A stretch of 9,990 nt of DNA from Alphaproteobacteria bacterium (GCA_023140905.1 JAGLKS010000187.1:1-9990), one strand, 5' to 3'; positions 1 through 7,649 are shown, numbered from the stretch's first letter. Numbers and translations: made by a program. The notes: generated by a model not told the origin, from the letters alone.

Positions 1-1
1 T

Positions 2-478
2 TATGGCGGCTTACGTATTGGTGATGCGTTGACAGAAGGGGAAGAGCTTGTTTTTACCGGCATTCCAAGTTTTGCACCGGAATATATTCAACGTGCCCGC
101 GCAGAGGACCCTCTAAAAGCCAAGCATTTGGGCAAGGCTTTGCAACAATTAGCAGAAGAGGGGGCAGCGCGAGTATTTAAACCTTATGCTGATCCAGACT
201 GGATTGTTGGTGTGGTCGGACCTTTGCAATTTGATGTGTTGCGAGATCGTATTCGCAGCGAATATGAGATTCCAGTGAAGTTTGAAGCTACCAGCTTGTA
301 TACAGCTCGTTGGATTTCTTCGGATGATTCTGTTGTTCTTAAAGCTTTTATTGACGATAATCAGATGTCTATCGCACGAGATCATGACGGTGATCCGGTC
401 TTTATGGCGCGGAATGCCTGGCATTTAAGTAATGCTCAGGATAAAAATGAAGCCATAATTTTTTCAGCGACAAAATAA
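2..478 (+). CDS. prfC: Peptide chain release factor 3 (RF3), C-terminal part, cut by left window edge
   Basis: RF3 is a cytoplasmic translational GTPase that removes RF1/RF2 from the ribosome after termination. Only the last 158 codons are in the window. The frame is open from base 2 with no start, so the gene begins upstream. The residues match the RF3 C-terminal region as I know it from E. coli. They run GDALTEGEEL and FTGIPSFAPE, then a KAKHLGKALQQLAEEGA stretch, then VGVVGPLQFDVL, and later TARW. The GTPase domain would lie outside the window. The stop is TAA at 476-478, and the length after the FTGIPSFAPE motif is normal for the family, so the C-terminus looks intact. A TTG at 29 is in frame but sits inside the conserved domain and is not a start. 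It lies on the same strand as the suf genes, but the 132-nt gap and a promoter-like element suggest separate transcription. I see no clear terminator after it. Confidence 0.95.
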   Translation, partial: YGGLRIGDALTEGEELVFTGIPSFAPEYIQRARAEDPLKAKHLGKALQQLAEEGAARVFKPYADPDWIVGVVGPLQFDVLRDRIRSEYEIPVKFEATSLYTARWISSDDSVVLKAFIDDNQMSIARDHDGDPVFMARNAWHLSNAQDKNEAIIFSATK

Positions 479-544
479 ATGCGGTAGTTTCATTTAAGAA
501 TAGTACATTTTGCTTGAAGTTTTCCTTGAAATACTGCGCATTAA

Positions 545-573
545 GTGACAAAACTGTACTGCGTTAGTACGAT
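545..573 (+). promoter_or_regulatory. Candidate sigma70-type promoter of the suf operon
   Basis: GTGACA at 545-550 matches the -35 consensus at five of six positions. TACGAT at 568-573 matches the -10 consensus at four of six. The spacer is 17 nt. Transcription would start near 580, giving a leader of about 30 nt before the regulator start at 611. This is the best-spaced pair I found in the 479-610 gap, but it rests on consensus matching alone. Confidence 0.4.
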
Positions 574-574
574 T
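552..574. promoter_or_regulatory. Imperfect palindrome over the suf promoter; candidate operator for the Rrf2 regulator
   Basis: GTACT (556-560) and AGTAC (566-570) form a perfect inverted repeat around a 5-nt centre. AA at 552-553 and TT at 573-574 extend the symmetry, giving 7 of 9 paired positions per arm. The element covers the spacer and -10 of the candidate promoter, a usual place for a repressor site. A third copy of AGTAC lies at 502-506. Rrf2-family Fe-S regulators commonly control their own suf/isc operon through such dyads. Assignment to this regulator is inference. Confidence 0.4.
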
Positions 575-610
575 AATAATATTACGTTATAAAAGGGTTG
601 TTTAAAGGAA

Positions 611-1096
611 ATGATAAGAATATCAAAATTAGCTGATTATGCTGTTGTCATTTTATCTATTATGGCGAGTAGCGAGAAAAAACTAATGAGTGCCGCACGG
701 CTTTCCGAGGTTAGCTGTGTGCCGGAACCAACTGTATCCAAAATATTAAAAATGCTGTCAAATGGTGGAATTATTAAATCTGCACGAGGGATTAATGGCG
801 GGTATACATTGTATGTTAAGCCTGAGGAGATTGATCTGGAAAGAATTCTTCAAATCATAGATGGCCCGGTTTCTATTACGCAATGTGCTAATAGCAGACA
901 AGATGAGACATCATGTGATCTTGGTGAGAATTGTTCTATGCGTGGTCGTTGGTGCGGGGTTAATAACGTCATACGCCAAGCTTTATCTTCTGTATCTTTG
1001 CGCGATCTTATGAACTCGGAAGATGGAGAGATGTCTGTTCCTTACGATGCAGGTTTCGAGCATAAACAGGAAGCTAAAAAAGTGGAGCGGGCTTAA
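611..1096 (+). CDS. Rrf2/IscR-family Fe-S-responsive transcriptional regulator of the SUF operon
   Basis: This 161-residue protein has the layout of the Rrf2 family, closest to the group annotated as SUF system Fe-S assembly regulator. The N-terminal MIRISKLADYAVVIL matches the usual family start. A winged helix-turn-helix follows at about residues 27-50, with the wing ARGINGGYTL at 58-67. Cys92, Cys102 and Cys108 match the three-cysteine cluster-binding pattern of IscR (92/98/104 in E. coli) with a four-residue insertion between the first two. Cys115 is an additional nearby cysteine, and Cys36 lies in the HTH. The start is supported by the conserved N-terminus. The AAAGGA ribosome site at 604-609 lies only one base before the ATG, which is unusually close. 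The gene heads the suf genes and ends 36 nt before sufB. It probably senses cellular Fe-S status and represses or activates its own operon. Whether it should be named IscR, SufR or otherwise cannot be settled here. Confidence 0.9.
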   Translation: MIRISKLADYAVVILSIMASSEKKLMSAARLSEVSCVPEPTVSKILKMLSNGGIIKSARGINGGYTLYVKPEEIDLERILQIIDGPVSITQCANSRQDETSCDLGENCSMRGRWCGVNNVIRQALSSVSLRDLMNSEDGEMSVPYDAGFEHKQEAKKVERA

Positions 1097-1132
1097 GAGT
1101 TAAGGACTTATAGAATAAGGACGGGCAAAATA

Positions 1133-2608
1133 ATGGCGGCTACAGAAAAGACAATTGCTCAGGTTGAAAAATTATCTGGTGGATATGATGCCGGGTTTTA
1201 TACTGAAATCGAAAGTGAGAAAGCGCCTAAAGGGTTGAATGAGGATATTATTCGCTTTATTTCGGCCAAGAAGAAAGAACCTGAATGGATGTTAGAACGC
1301 CGTCTTAAGGCGTATTACCATTGGCTAAAAATGCCGGAACCGGATTGGGCCAAGGTAAAATTCACACCAATTGATTATCAGGATGCTTATTACTATGCTG
1401 CACCAAAATCAATGGAGAATGCTCCTGATACAATTGATGATGTTGACCCTAAACTTTTGGATACATACGAGAAGTTGGGTATCCCTTTACGAGAGCAGGA
1501 AATGCTGTCTGGGGTTAAAAACCGAAGTGCTGTAGCTGTGGATGCGGTGTTTGACTCAATCTCTGTGGCAACGACGTTTAAGAAAGAGCTAAAGAAATAT
1601 GGCATCATATTTAGCTCTTTAAGTGAAGCTATCCAAAATCATCCAGAGCTTGTGAAAAAATATATGGGTAGCGTTGTTCCTTATTCGGATAACAAGCACG
1701 CGTGTCTCAATAGCGCTGTATTTACTGATGGAAGCTTTGTCTATGTACCTGAAGGTGTGCGTTGTCCGATGGAGCTGTCCACTTATTTTCGCATCAATGA
1801 GATGAATACCGGACAGTTCGAGCGCACGCTGATTATTGCTGATAAAGGTTCGTATGTCTCTTATCTTGAGGGATGCACTGCGCCTATGCATGATGAACGC
1901 CAGCTTCATGCAGCGATTGTGGAAGTGATTGCTCATGAGGATGCGGAAGTCAAATATTCCACTGTGCAGAATTGGTATCCGGGTGATTTCAATACGGGTG
2001 CTGGTGGAATATATAATTTTGTAACTAAACGCGGTTTGTGTGAAGGTCGTAATTCTAAAATCTCATGGACGCAAGTAGAAACAGGTTCTGCTATAACATG
2101 GAAATATCCTTCTTGTATCTTGAAGGGTGACAATTCTCAGGGCGAGTTTTACTCAGTTGCTATAACAAATGGCTATCAGCAAGCTGATACGGGAACCAAA
2201 ATGATCCATATCGGCAAGAATACAAAAAGCCGGATTATATCTAAAGGGATTAGTGCCGGGCATTCGGATAATACATATCGAGGTGTTGTGAAAGTTATGC
2301 CGGGTGCCGAGAATGCCAGAAATTTTACTGTATGTGATAGCTTGCTTATCGGCAATGATTGCGGAGCACATACTGTGCCTTATGTTGAAAGCCGTAATAA
2401 TACGGCTACATTAGGACATGAAGCGACAACTTCAAAGATATCTGAAGATCAACTTTTTTACTGTATGCAGCGTGGTATAAGCAAGGAAGAAGCGATTGCT
2501 CTGATCGTAAATGGCTTTGCCAAAGAAGTACTTCAACATTTACCAATGGAGTTTGCCGTTGAAGCACAGAAACTTGTAGCGATTAGTTTGGAAGGGAGTA
2601 TTGGATAA
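1133..2608 (+). CDS. sufB: Fe-S cluster assembly scaffold protein SufB
   Basis: SufB is the main scaffold of the cytoplasmic SufBC2D complex, accepting sulfur and building the nascent Fe-S cluster. At 491 residues it is full length (E. coli 495). The C-terminal part is nearly family-identical, including [17 protein letters not shown] and [16 protein letters not shown], ending AISLEGSIG. By motif alignment, Cys401 corresponds to E. coli Cys405, His429 to His433 and Glu430 to Glu434, residues involved in cluster assembly. Cys248 in the EGCTAP motif matches Cys254, the proposed sulfur entry site. All key residues are therefore present. The ATG at 1133 is preceded by AAGGA at 1117-1121, 11 nt upstream. 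The next gene, sufC, starts four nucleotides after the sufB stop, so translation is probably coupled. Codon usage resembles its neighbours. Confidence 0.98.
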   Translation: MAATEKTIAQVEKLSGGYDAGFYTEIESEKAPKGLNEDIIRFISAKKKEPEWMLERRLKAYYHWLKMPEPDWAKVKFTPIDYQDAYYYAAPKSMENAPDTIDDVDPKLLDTYEKLGIPLREQEMLSGVKNRSAVAVDAVFDSISVATTFKKELKKYGIIFSSLSEAIQNHPELVKKYMGSVVPYSDNKHACLNSAVFTDGSFVYVPEGVRCPMELSTYFRINEMNTGQFERTLIIADKGSYVSYLEGCTAPMHDERQLHAAIVEVIAHEDAEVKYSTVQNWYPGDFNTGAGGIYNFVTKRGLCEGRNSKISWTQVETGSAITWKYPSCILKGDNSQGEFYSVAITNGYQQADTGTKMIHIGKNTKSRIISKGISAGHSDNTYRGVVKVMPGAENARNFTVCDSLLIGNDCGAHTVPYVESRNNTATLGHEATTSKISEDQLFYCMQRGISKEEAIALIVNGFAKEVLQHLPMEFAVEAQKLVAISLEGSIG

Positions 2609-2612
2609 AATT

Positions 2613-3392
2613 ATGATAAATATTAATAATCTGCATGCTTGTGTTGAGACAGCAGACGGAGAAGCAAAGGAAATCATTAAGGGGCTAAATCTTGAAATCA
2701 AGTCCGGTGAGGTTCACGCCATTATGGGGCCGAATGGTGTAGGGAAATCTACATTGTCTTATGTCTTGTCCGGGCGTGATGGTTATAATGTTACAGATGG
2801 TTCTGTAGAGCTGGATGGTGTGGACTTGTTGAAGTTAAATCCTGAAGAACGCGCCGCTTTAGGAGTGTTTCTGGCTTTTCAATATCCAGTTGAAATTCCA
2901 GGTGTGAACATGAATGTGTTTCTTAAGGCTGCGGTGAATGCTCTTCGTAAGCAACGCGGAGAAAATGAATTGGATGCTCTTGGCATGCTTAAGCTTATTA
3001 AAGGCAAAAGCAAAGAACTCGGAATTTCTGATGATATGATGCGTCGCACAGTCAATGTTGGGTTTTCTGGAGGCGAGAAAAAGCGTAATGAGATTTTGCA
3101 AATGGCAATGCTTGAACCAAAATTCTGTATTCTTGACGAGACAGATAGCGGGCTTGATATTGATGCGATAAAAGTGGTTGCAGACGGTGTAAATAAGCTG
3201 CGCTCACCGGATCGTTCTTTCTTGGTTATTACGCATTATCAACGTTTGCTTGATTATATCAAGCCGGATATCGTGCATGTGATGGCAGATGGAAAAATTG
3301 TAAAAACCGGTGGACCGGAACTAGCGTTAGAATTAGAAGAAAAAGGCTATGCAGAATTTTTAAAAGCTGAAGAACAGGAGAAAGCTGCGTGA
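2613..3392 (+). CDS. sufC: Fe-S cluster assembly ATPase SufC
   Basis: SufC is the ABC-type ATPase of the SufBC2D complex. It is soluble, and its ATP-driven dimerisation opens the SufB-SufD interface. From the ATG at 2613 the protein has 259 residues. It carries Walker A GPNGVGKST (39-47), Q-loop Gln90 in AFQYPVEIPGV, signature FSGGEKKR (151-158), Walker B CILDETDSG (172-180, catalytic Glu176), D-loop, and H-loop His208 in ITHYQR. FQYPVEIPG and DETDSGLDIDA are SufC-specific. An in-frame TTG at 2601 would add four residues and overlap the sufB stop. The ribosome-binding stretch GGAAGGGAG at 2590-2598 is too close to that TTG and rather far (14 nt) from the ATG. I prefer the ATG because the family normally begins M-[IL]-x-I-x-[ND]-L as here. 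The end overlaps sufD by four bases (GTGA). Confidence 0.97.
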   Translation: MININNLHACVETADGEAKEIIKGLNLEIKSGEVHAIMGPNGVGKSTLSYVLSGRDGYNVTDGSVELDGVDLLKLNPEERAALGVFLAFQYPVEIPGVNMNVFLKAAVNALRKQRGENELDALGMLKLIKGKSKELGISDDMMRRTVNVGFSGGEKKRNEILQMAMLEPKFCILDETDSGLDIDAIKVVADGVNKLRSPDRSFLVITHYQRLLDYIKPDIVHVMADGKIVKTGGPELALELEEKGYAEFLKAEEQEKAA

Positions 3393-4360
3393 CAACGTGT
3401 TTACGTATATTGGATAGAGATGCGCTGCCTACGCCTAAAGATGAGCAGTGGAAATATACGCATCTAGGGCGGGCTTTGGGTGCACGCCTTTTGAACGTAC
3501 AGCCTTTAGCTCAGCAGCAAATTCTTGTGCATAAAACCGTAGGGGAAATCTGTAAAGAGCCTGAGAAAATTGTATGGAAAGGTGAGGCTGGAAATCATTA
3601 TCAGTCTCGCTTTGAAATTGTTTTGGAAGATGGGGCGCAAGCCACTATTGTAGAATTCCACGAGGGAGAAGGTGCTTATTGGAAAAATATGAGCACTGAA
3701 ATTGTGCTGGGAGCTAATGCGCGGTTGAACCATATTCGCATACAAAAAGATTCCGTTGATGCTGTGCAAACAAATATGGTGCATATATCTATGGAACGTG
3801 ATTCACATCTAAATAGTTTTTCTATTAATTTGGGAGGCAAGCTAACGAGACATGATATTCATGCTGTACTTAACGGTTCGGGAGCACAGTGTCAGCTTAA
3901 TGGTGTGAATTTGCTTAAAGGCCAACAACATGGAGATACAACGATTATAGTTGAGCATGTAGCACCACATTGCGTGTCCAATCAGTTCTATCGTTCTCTA
4001 CTTGATGATAAGGCTCATGGCGTATTTCAAGGTAAGGTGCATGTGCATAGGGGAGCGCAGAAGACGGATGGATATCAGCTTGCTAATACGATTTTGCTTT
4101 CTCCTATGGCTAAGATGGCGACTAAGCCAGAGCTTGAAATTTATGCGGATGATGTTAAATGTTCTCATGGAACAACAACAGGCGCACTGGATGAAGAGCC
4201 TTTGTTTTATTTGCGTTCCCGCGGTTTAAATGAGTCTCAGGCAAGGATGTTGCTTATACAGGCTTTTATTGATGAAGTGATTGGCAAGATTACTGATAGC
4301 TCTATACAAACTCGAATTAAGGATATGGTAGCAGAATGGCTGAAAAAACAGCTCAATTAG
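3389..4360 (+). CDS. sufD: Fe-S cluster assembly protein SufD, short form
   Basis: SufD pairs with SufB in the SufBC2D scaffold and is needed for iron entry and cluster formation. The start is GTG at 3389, overlapping the sufC stop as GTGA, with AGGAG at 3376-3380 eight bases upstream, so it is well fixed. The N-terminal motif PTPKDEQWKYTHL matches the usual SufD WKYT segment. The C-terminal part contains YADDVKCSHGTTTGALDEEPLFYLRSRG, with Cys258 and His260; His260 corresponds to E. coli His360. The protein has 323 residues against about 420 in E. coli. Only about 20 residues precede WKYT, where I recall roughly 60 in many homologues, and the rest of the deficit falls before the beta-helix core. 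The reading frame is uninterrupted and lies tightly inside the operon, so this looks like a natural compact form and not a broken gene. The end overlaps sufS by 25 nt. Confidence 0.93.
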   Translation: MTTCLRILDRDALPTPKDEQWKYTHLGRALGARLLNVQPLAQQQILVHKTVGEICKEPEKIVWKGEAGNHYQSRFEIVLEDGAQATIVEFHEGEGAYWKNMSTEIVLGANARLNHIRIQKDSVDAVQTNMVHISMERDSHLNSFSINLGGKLTRHDIHAVLNGSGAQCQLNGVNLLKGQQHGDTTIIVEHVAPHCVSNQFYRSLLDDKAHGVFQGKVHVHRGAQKTDGYQLANTILLSPMAKMATKPELEIYADDVKCSHGTTTGALDEEPLFYLRSRGLNESQARMLLIQAFIDEVIGKITDSSIQTRIKDMVAEWLKKQLN

Positions 4361-5607
4361 TGACAGAATATGCAGAATATTTAAATACGCCATGGCGTAA
4401 GGATTTTCCTGTATTGCAAACGCTGGTTCATGAGAACAAGCCTTTAGCTTTTCTTGATAGCGCTGCGAGTGCGCAAAAGCCTGTTTGTGTAATTGAGGCT
4501 ATGGATGAGGTCTTAAGAAGCGGGTATTCTAATATTCATCGAGGATTATATGAACTTTCGCAAAATCTTTCACAAGCTTATGAAGATGTGCGCAGGAAGA
4601 TTTCTTCATTTATCAATGCGCTTTCGGATAAAAATATAGTTATTACTCGCAATGCAACGGAAGGAATTAATCTTGTTGCTCAAAGCTGGGGGCAGGTACA
4701 TTTGAAAGCCGGTGATGAGATTCTGATTACCGAGATGGAACATCATGCTAATATTATTCCATGGGTTTTGTTAGCCGGTCAGATCGGAGTCGTGCTTAAA
4801 GTTGCACCGCTATTAGAGGATGGAACACTTGATATAGAAGCTTTCCATGACTTGATAGGTGAGAAAACAAAACTGGTTTCTATAGTTCAGGTTTCCAATG
4901 TGCTTGGTGTAGTCAATCCGGTCACAGAGATTATTGCTAAAATTCGTACGTTTAATTCTGATATCAAAGTACTGGTAGATGGTTCTCAGGGAATTGTCCA
5001 TCAAGGCATGGATGTTCAAATAATAGACCCTGATTTTTACGTCTTTACCGGACATAAAATCTATGGGCCTACCGGTGTGGGCGTGCTCTATGGTAAGGCT
5101 GATGTGTTAGAGGAAATGGCTCCTTATCAGGGTGGCGGTGATATGATTGGTCAGGTGAGCTTCACCAAAGGCATTACTTACCGTGAGCCTCCTTATCGCT
5201 TTGAAGCCGGTACACCGCCAATTGTTGAGGTTATCGGGCTTGGTGCAGCACTTGATTATATTGATTCTATTGGCATGGATAATATCATTGCACATGAACA
5301 TGCTTTGAGTGTTTATGCTCTTGATGCTTTGCAAGATATTGACGGTGTAAATCTTTACGGTACACAGGATTTAACCAAGAAGGACGGAATATTCAGCTTT
5401 AGTGTAGATGGTGCACATTCCAGTGATGTGGCAACGATTCTGGATCAATGCGGTGTAGCTGTACGCAATGGCCACCATTGTGCTATGCCTTTGATGGAAG
5501 CTCTCGGTATTGATTCTACTGTGCGGGCGTCTTTTGGATTATATACAAATAAAGATGATATAGACGCACTCATAGCAGGACTTCATAAAGTTAAGGGATT
5601 TTTTTAA
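4336..5607 (+). CDS. sufS: Cysteine desulfurase SufS (group II, PLP-dependent)
   Basis: SufS converts cysteine to alanine and passes the persulfide sulfur to the SUF scaffold, usually through SufE or SufU. The 423-residue sequence aligns throughout with E. coli SufS (406 residues) and has about 18 more N-terminal residues. DFPVL and LDSAASAQKP lie near the N-terminus. EMEHHAN has His136/His137, and VDGSQ has Asp215 and Gln218. TGHKIYGPTG carries the PLP-binding lysine Lys241, RFEAGTP follows at 288-293, and GHHCAMPLM carries the catalytic Cys382. Arg397 matches the substrate-binding Arg379. The ATG at 4336 lies inside sufD and has AAGGA at 4319-4323, 12 nt upstream. An in-frame GTG at 4360 would shorten the protein by eight residues and reduce the overlap to 1 nt, but it has no ribosome site, so I chose the ATG. 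No sufE or sufU follows in this operon. Confidence 0.97.
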   Translation: MAEKTAQLVTEYAEYLNTPWRKDFPVLQTLVHENKPLAFLDSAASAQKPVCVIEAMDEVLRSGYSNIHRGLYELSQNLSQAYEDVRRKISSFINALSDKNIVITRNATEGINLVAQSWGQVHLKAGDEILITEMEHHANIIPWVLLAGQIGVVLKVAPLLEDGTLDIEAFHDLIGEKTKLVSIVQVSNVLGVVNPVTEIIAKIRTFNSDIKVLVDGSQGIVHQGMDVQIIDPDFYVFTGHKIYGPTGVGVLYGKADVLEEMAPYQGGGDMIGQVSFTKGITYREPPYRFEAGTPPIVEVIGLGAALDYIDSIGMDNIIAHEHALSVYALDALQDIDGVNLYGTQDLTKKDGIFSFSVDGAHSSDVATILDQCGVAVRNGHHCAMPLMEALGIDSTVRASFGLYTNKDDIDALIAGLHKVKGFF

Positions 5608-5609
5608 AA

Positions 5610-6017
5610 ATGAGTAGTGAAGCAGATAAAACAGGACAAGAACCGGAACAGGATAATTATGATTATCTGACAAGGCCACCTCATCTTGAAGGTCCGTTCG
5701 ATCATAAGCTTTGGCCACAGATCGAGGCCGGTTTAAAGGAAGTCTATGACCCTGAACTTTCAGTGAATATCTTTGAGCTTGGTTTGATATACAAAATTGA
5801 AATTTTGCCGGAGGTTAATGGTGTAAGCGATGTAAAGGTTACAATGTCTCTAACATCACCGGCTTGCCCTTTGGCACATGAAATCCCAACTTGGGTACAA
5901 GGTGCTATATTGCCGATTGACGGTGTTCAAGGATGTGAAGTTGATTTGGTCTGGGAACCGGCTTGGAATTTAGGCATGATGGCAGAAACAGCTCGCATGC
6001 AGCTTAATATGTCCTGA
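5610..6017 (+). CDS. sufT: SUF system Fe-S assembly protein SufT (DUF59/MIP18 family)
   Basis: This 135-residue protein belongs to the DUF59 family (PF01883), whose SUF-linked members are called SufT. They support maturation or delivery of Fe-S clusters, and the exact biochemistry is not settled. The core starts near residue 36. It has the family motif DPELSVNIFELGLIYKI (48-63), then VTMSLTSPACPLAHE with the conserved Cys86, and a C-terminal VWEPAWNLGMMAETARMQL typical of SUF-associated members. The N-terminal 30 residues are acidic and polar, probably flexible. ATG 5610 is two bases after the sufS stop. AAGGGA at 5593-5598 lies 11 nt upstream, inside sufS. It is the last gene of the operon. 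Its stop is only two bases from the stop of the convergent dusA, with no terminator hairpin visible between. Confidence 0.93.
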   Translation: MSSEADKTGQEPEQDNYDYLTRPPHLEGPFDHKLWPQIEAGLKEVYDPELSVNIFELGLIYKIEILPEVNGVSDVKVTMSLTSPACPLAHEIPTWVQGAILPIDGVQGCEVDLVWEPAWNLGMMAETARMQLNMS

Positions 6018-6019
6018 TC

Positions 6020-7042
6020 CTAACAAGAAGCTATTGTGGCAGTGAGTTCTGTTAAGGCTTTTTCTATGATTTGAGCAGGTGTTATGCTTTCTTCATACGG
6101 CAAAGTAGATAGTGTTTGTCTCCACTTTCTAGCTCCGCGCTGTTCTTGAAATAAGCCCATTATATGACGGGTGATTGATTTTGCCGGTGTACCAAAGTCA
6201 TGCATTTGTTTTTCAATATATGGAATCATAGCATGCGCTATTTCGATGCGTGAGAGGCATTGTTTTTCTGGTGTTTTGAAGATTTTAGTTTCTACTTCAT
6301 TTAATATATATGGGTTTTTATAAGCTTCACGGCCAATCATGACACTATCGAATATTTTCAAGTGTTCTATTGCTTGCTCTGTGGTTTTAATTTCTCCATT
6401 AATTGTGATAGAAAGTTCTGGATGTTTGGCTTTTATCTCAGCGGCACGCTCGTAGTTAATCGGTGGAACTGTGCGGTTTTCCTTAGGGCTTAAGCCGTTG
6501 AGCCAAGCTTTGCGGGCATGAATAATATAATGAGCACAGCCCGCTTGTTTGCTTGTTGATATAAATTTATCCAAAAACGCAAAGCTATCTTGCTTATCTA
6601 TTCCAATGCGGCACTTTACAGTAATGGGCAAAGTCGTGGCATTGCACATAGATTCGATACAACGTGCAACAAGATCAGGGCTTTCCATGAGAACAGCACC
6701 AAACTGGCCTTTTTGTACTCGGTCAGATGGACAGCCGCAATTTAAGTTTATTTCATCATAGCCATGATCTTCTGCCATTTTAGAACATGTAGCTAGATCC
6801 TGTGGATCAGAGCCTCCTAGTTGCAGGGCTATAGGGTGTTGTTCCTGATTATATCTTAGGTAACGCTTCCAATCTCCATGTATTAGAGCACCAGTTGTTA
6901 CCATTTCTGTATAAAGCAGTGTGTTAGGTGATATTAAGCGGTGAAAGGCGCGGCAATGCTTGTTTGTCCAGTCAAGCATCGGGGCTACGCTGATCTTGCT
7001 TAAAGGTTTTTGTACTTTATATGTTTTATTTACTTGATTCAT
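6020..7042 (-). CDS. dusA: tRNA-dihydrouridine(20/20a) synthase DusA
   Basis: DusA is an FMN-dependent, NADPH-using cytoplasmic enzyme that reduces uridines 20 and 20a in the tRNA D-loop. The sequence aligns along its length with E. coli DusA. SVAPMLDWT opens the TIM barrel. LLYTEMVTTGA and HPIALQLGGSDP follow, then NLNCGCPSDRV with the catalytic cysteine Cys104. Further on come HARKAWLNGLSPKENR (from residue 175), INGEIK, and VMIGREAY (FMN-phosphate region). LSPKENR and the C-terminal ITRHIMGLFQ are DusA-type features distinguishing it from DusB/DusC. I use the ATG at 7042-7040 (340 residues). A longer in-frame start at 7087 would add 15 non-conserved residues and overlap the divergent gene at 7072. 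Neither start has a good ribosome site. No functional link with the suf genes is evident, though many tRNA-modification enzymes outside the Dus family are Fe-S proteins. Confidence 0.95.
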   Translation of the reverse strand: MNQVNKTYKVQKPLSKISVAPMLDWTNKHCRAFHRLISPNTLLYTEMVTTGALIHGDWKRYLRYNQEQHPIALQLGGSDPQDLATCSKMAEDHGYDEINLNCGCPSDRVQKGQFGAVLMESPDLVARCIESMCNATTLPITVKCRIGIDKQDSFAFLDKFISTSKQAGCAHYIIHARKAWLNGLSPKENRTVPPINYERAAEIKAKHPELSITINGEIKTTEQAIEHLKIFDSVMIGREAYKNPYILNEVETKIFKTPEKQCLSRIEIAHAMIPYIEKQMHDFGTPAKSITRHIMGLFQEQRGARKWRQTLSTLPYEESITPAQIIEKALTELTATIASC

Positions 7043-7071
7043 AAAAGGTTTTTTATCATAAAATAAAGAGG

Positions 7072-7641
7072 ATGAAACATAAAACAATTCAACATTCAGT
7101 AAGTCTTTCTAGATTCTTTATAATTTTAGCCGTAATCTTCCTTTCTTTTAGCGCGTTTCTCCCGGCGTTTGCTCAGGAGATTCCAGCTGATATGAAGAAG
7201 GTCTTTAGCGTGAGCGGGCTTCCTATTCCGCGCTTTGTTTCTCTTGAGCATGAAGAAACCAATCTGCGTGTAGGGCCGGGGCTGCAATATCCTATCCGGT
7301 TGATCTATAAAAAGCAGGGTTTACCCGTTGAGGTTATCTTGGAATATGGCCATTGGCGAAAAATTCGTGATTACGAAGGTGATGAAGGTTGGATTTATAA
7401 AACACTTTTATCAGGGAAAAGAACAGCTCTTGTCATGGGTGAAAATCTGGTTGATGCGTATACCCGTAATTTTGTTAAAACCCCCGGTAAAGCAAGGGTT
7501 TCCATGAGAGTTGAGCCATTGTCTCTGGTTGATATTAAATCATGTAATGGCTCTGTTTGTTATATAGGCGTTTCTAATTTATTGGGATGGATTGAAAGAA
7601 AATCACTATGGGGTGTTTACGAAAGCGAAAATTTTGATTAG
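7072..7641 (+). CDS. Exported protein with two bacterial SH3-like domains
   Basis: The 189-residue product starts with a typical signal peptide: a basic region, a hydrophobic stretch at about 15-31, and a likely cleavage after PAFA at 34/35. It should therefore be periplasmic or outer-surface. An SH3-like (SH3_4/COG3807-type) domain follows at about 56-112, with NLRVGPG (64-70), YGHWRKIRD and GDEGWIYKTLL. A second, more divergent repeat spans about 115-182 and ends in LLGWIERKSLWGVY. Such proteins are common and mostly uncharacterised in Alphaproteobacteria; peptidoglycan or cell-envelope binding is the usual guess. The start ATG is directly preceded by AGAGG (7067-7071) with no spacer, which is unusual. 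However, the signal peptide leaves no later in-frame start. It is divergent from dusA with 29 nt between the two starts, so promoters must overlap the gap or the dusA 5' end. Domain assignment is solid; role unknown. Confidence 0.85.
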   Translation: MKHKTIQHSVSLSRFFIILAVIFLSFSAFLPAFAQEIPADMKKVFSVSGLPIPRFVSLEHEETNLRVGPGLQYPIRLIYKKQGLPVEVILEYGHWRKIRDYEGDEGWIYKTLLSGKRTALVMGENLVDAYTRNFVKTPGKARVSMRVEPLSLVDIKSCNGSVCYIGVSNLLGWIERKSLWGVYESENFD

Positions 7642-7649
7642 AATCAAAA

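Noticed and set aside
3389..4360. sufD as a pseudogene because it is short
   Set aside because: The frame is intact, has a good ribosome site, overlaps both neighbours as in a functional operon, and keeps the conserved C-terminal motif.
7043..7087. Longer DusA start at 7087
   Set aside because: The extra 15 residues match nothing in E. coli DusA, and the region overlaps the start and ribosome site of the divergent SH3 gene.
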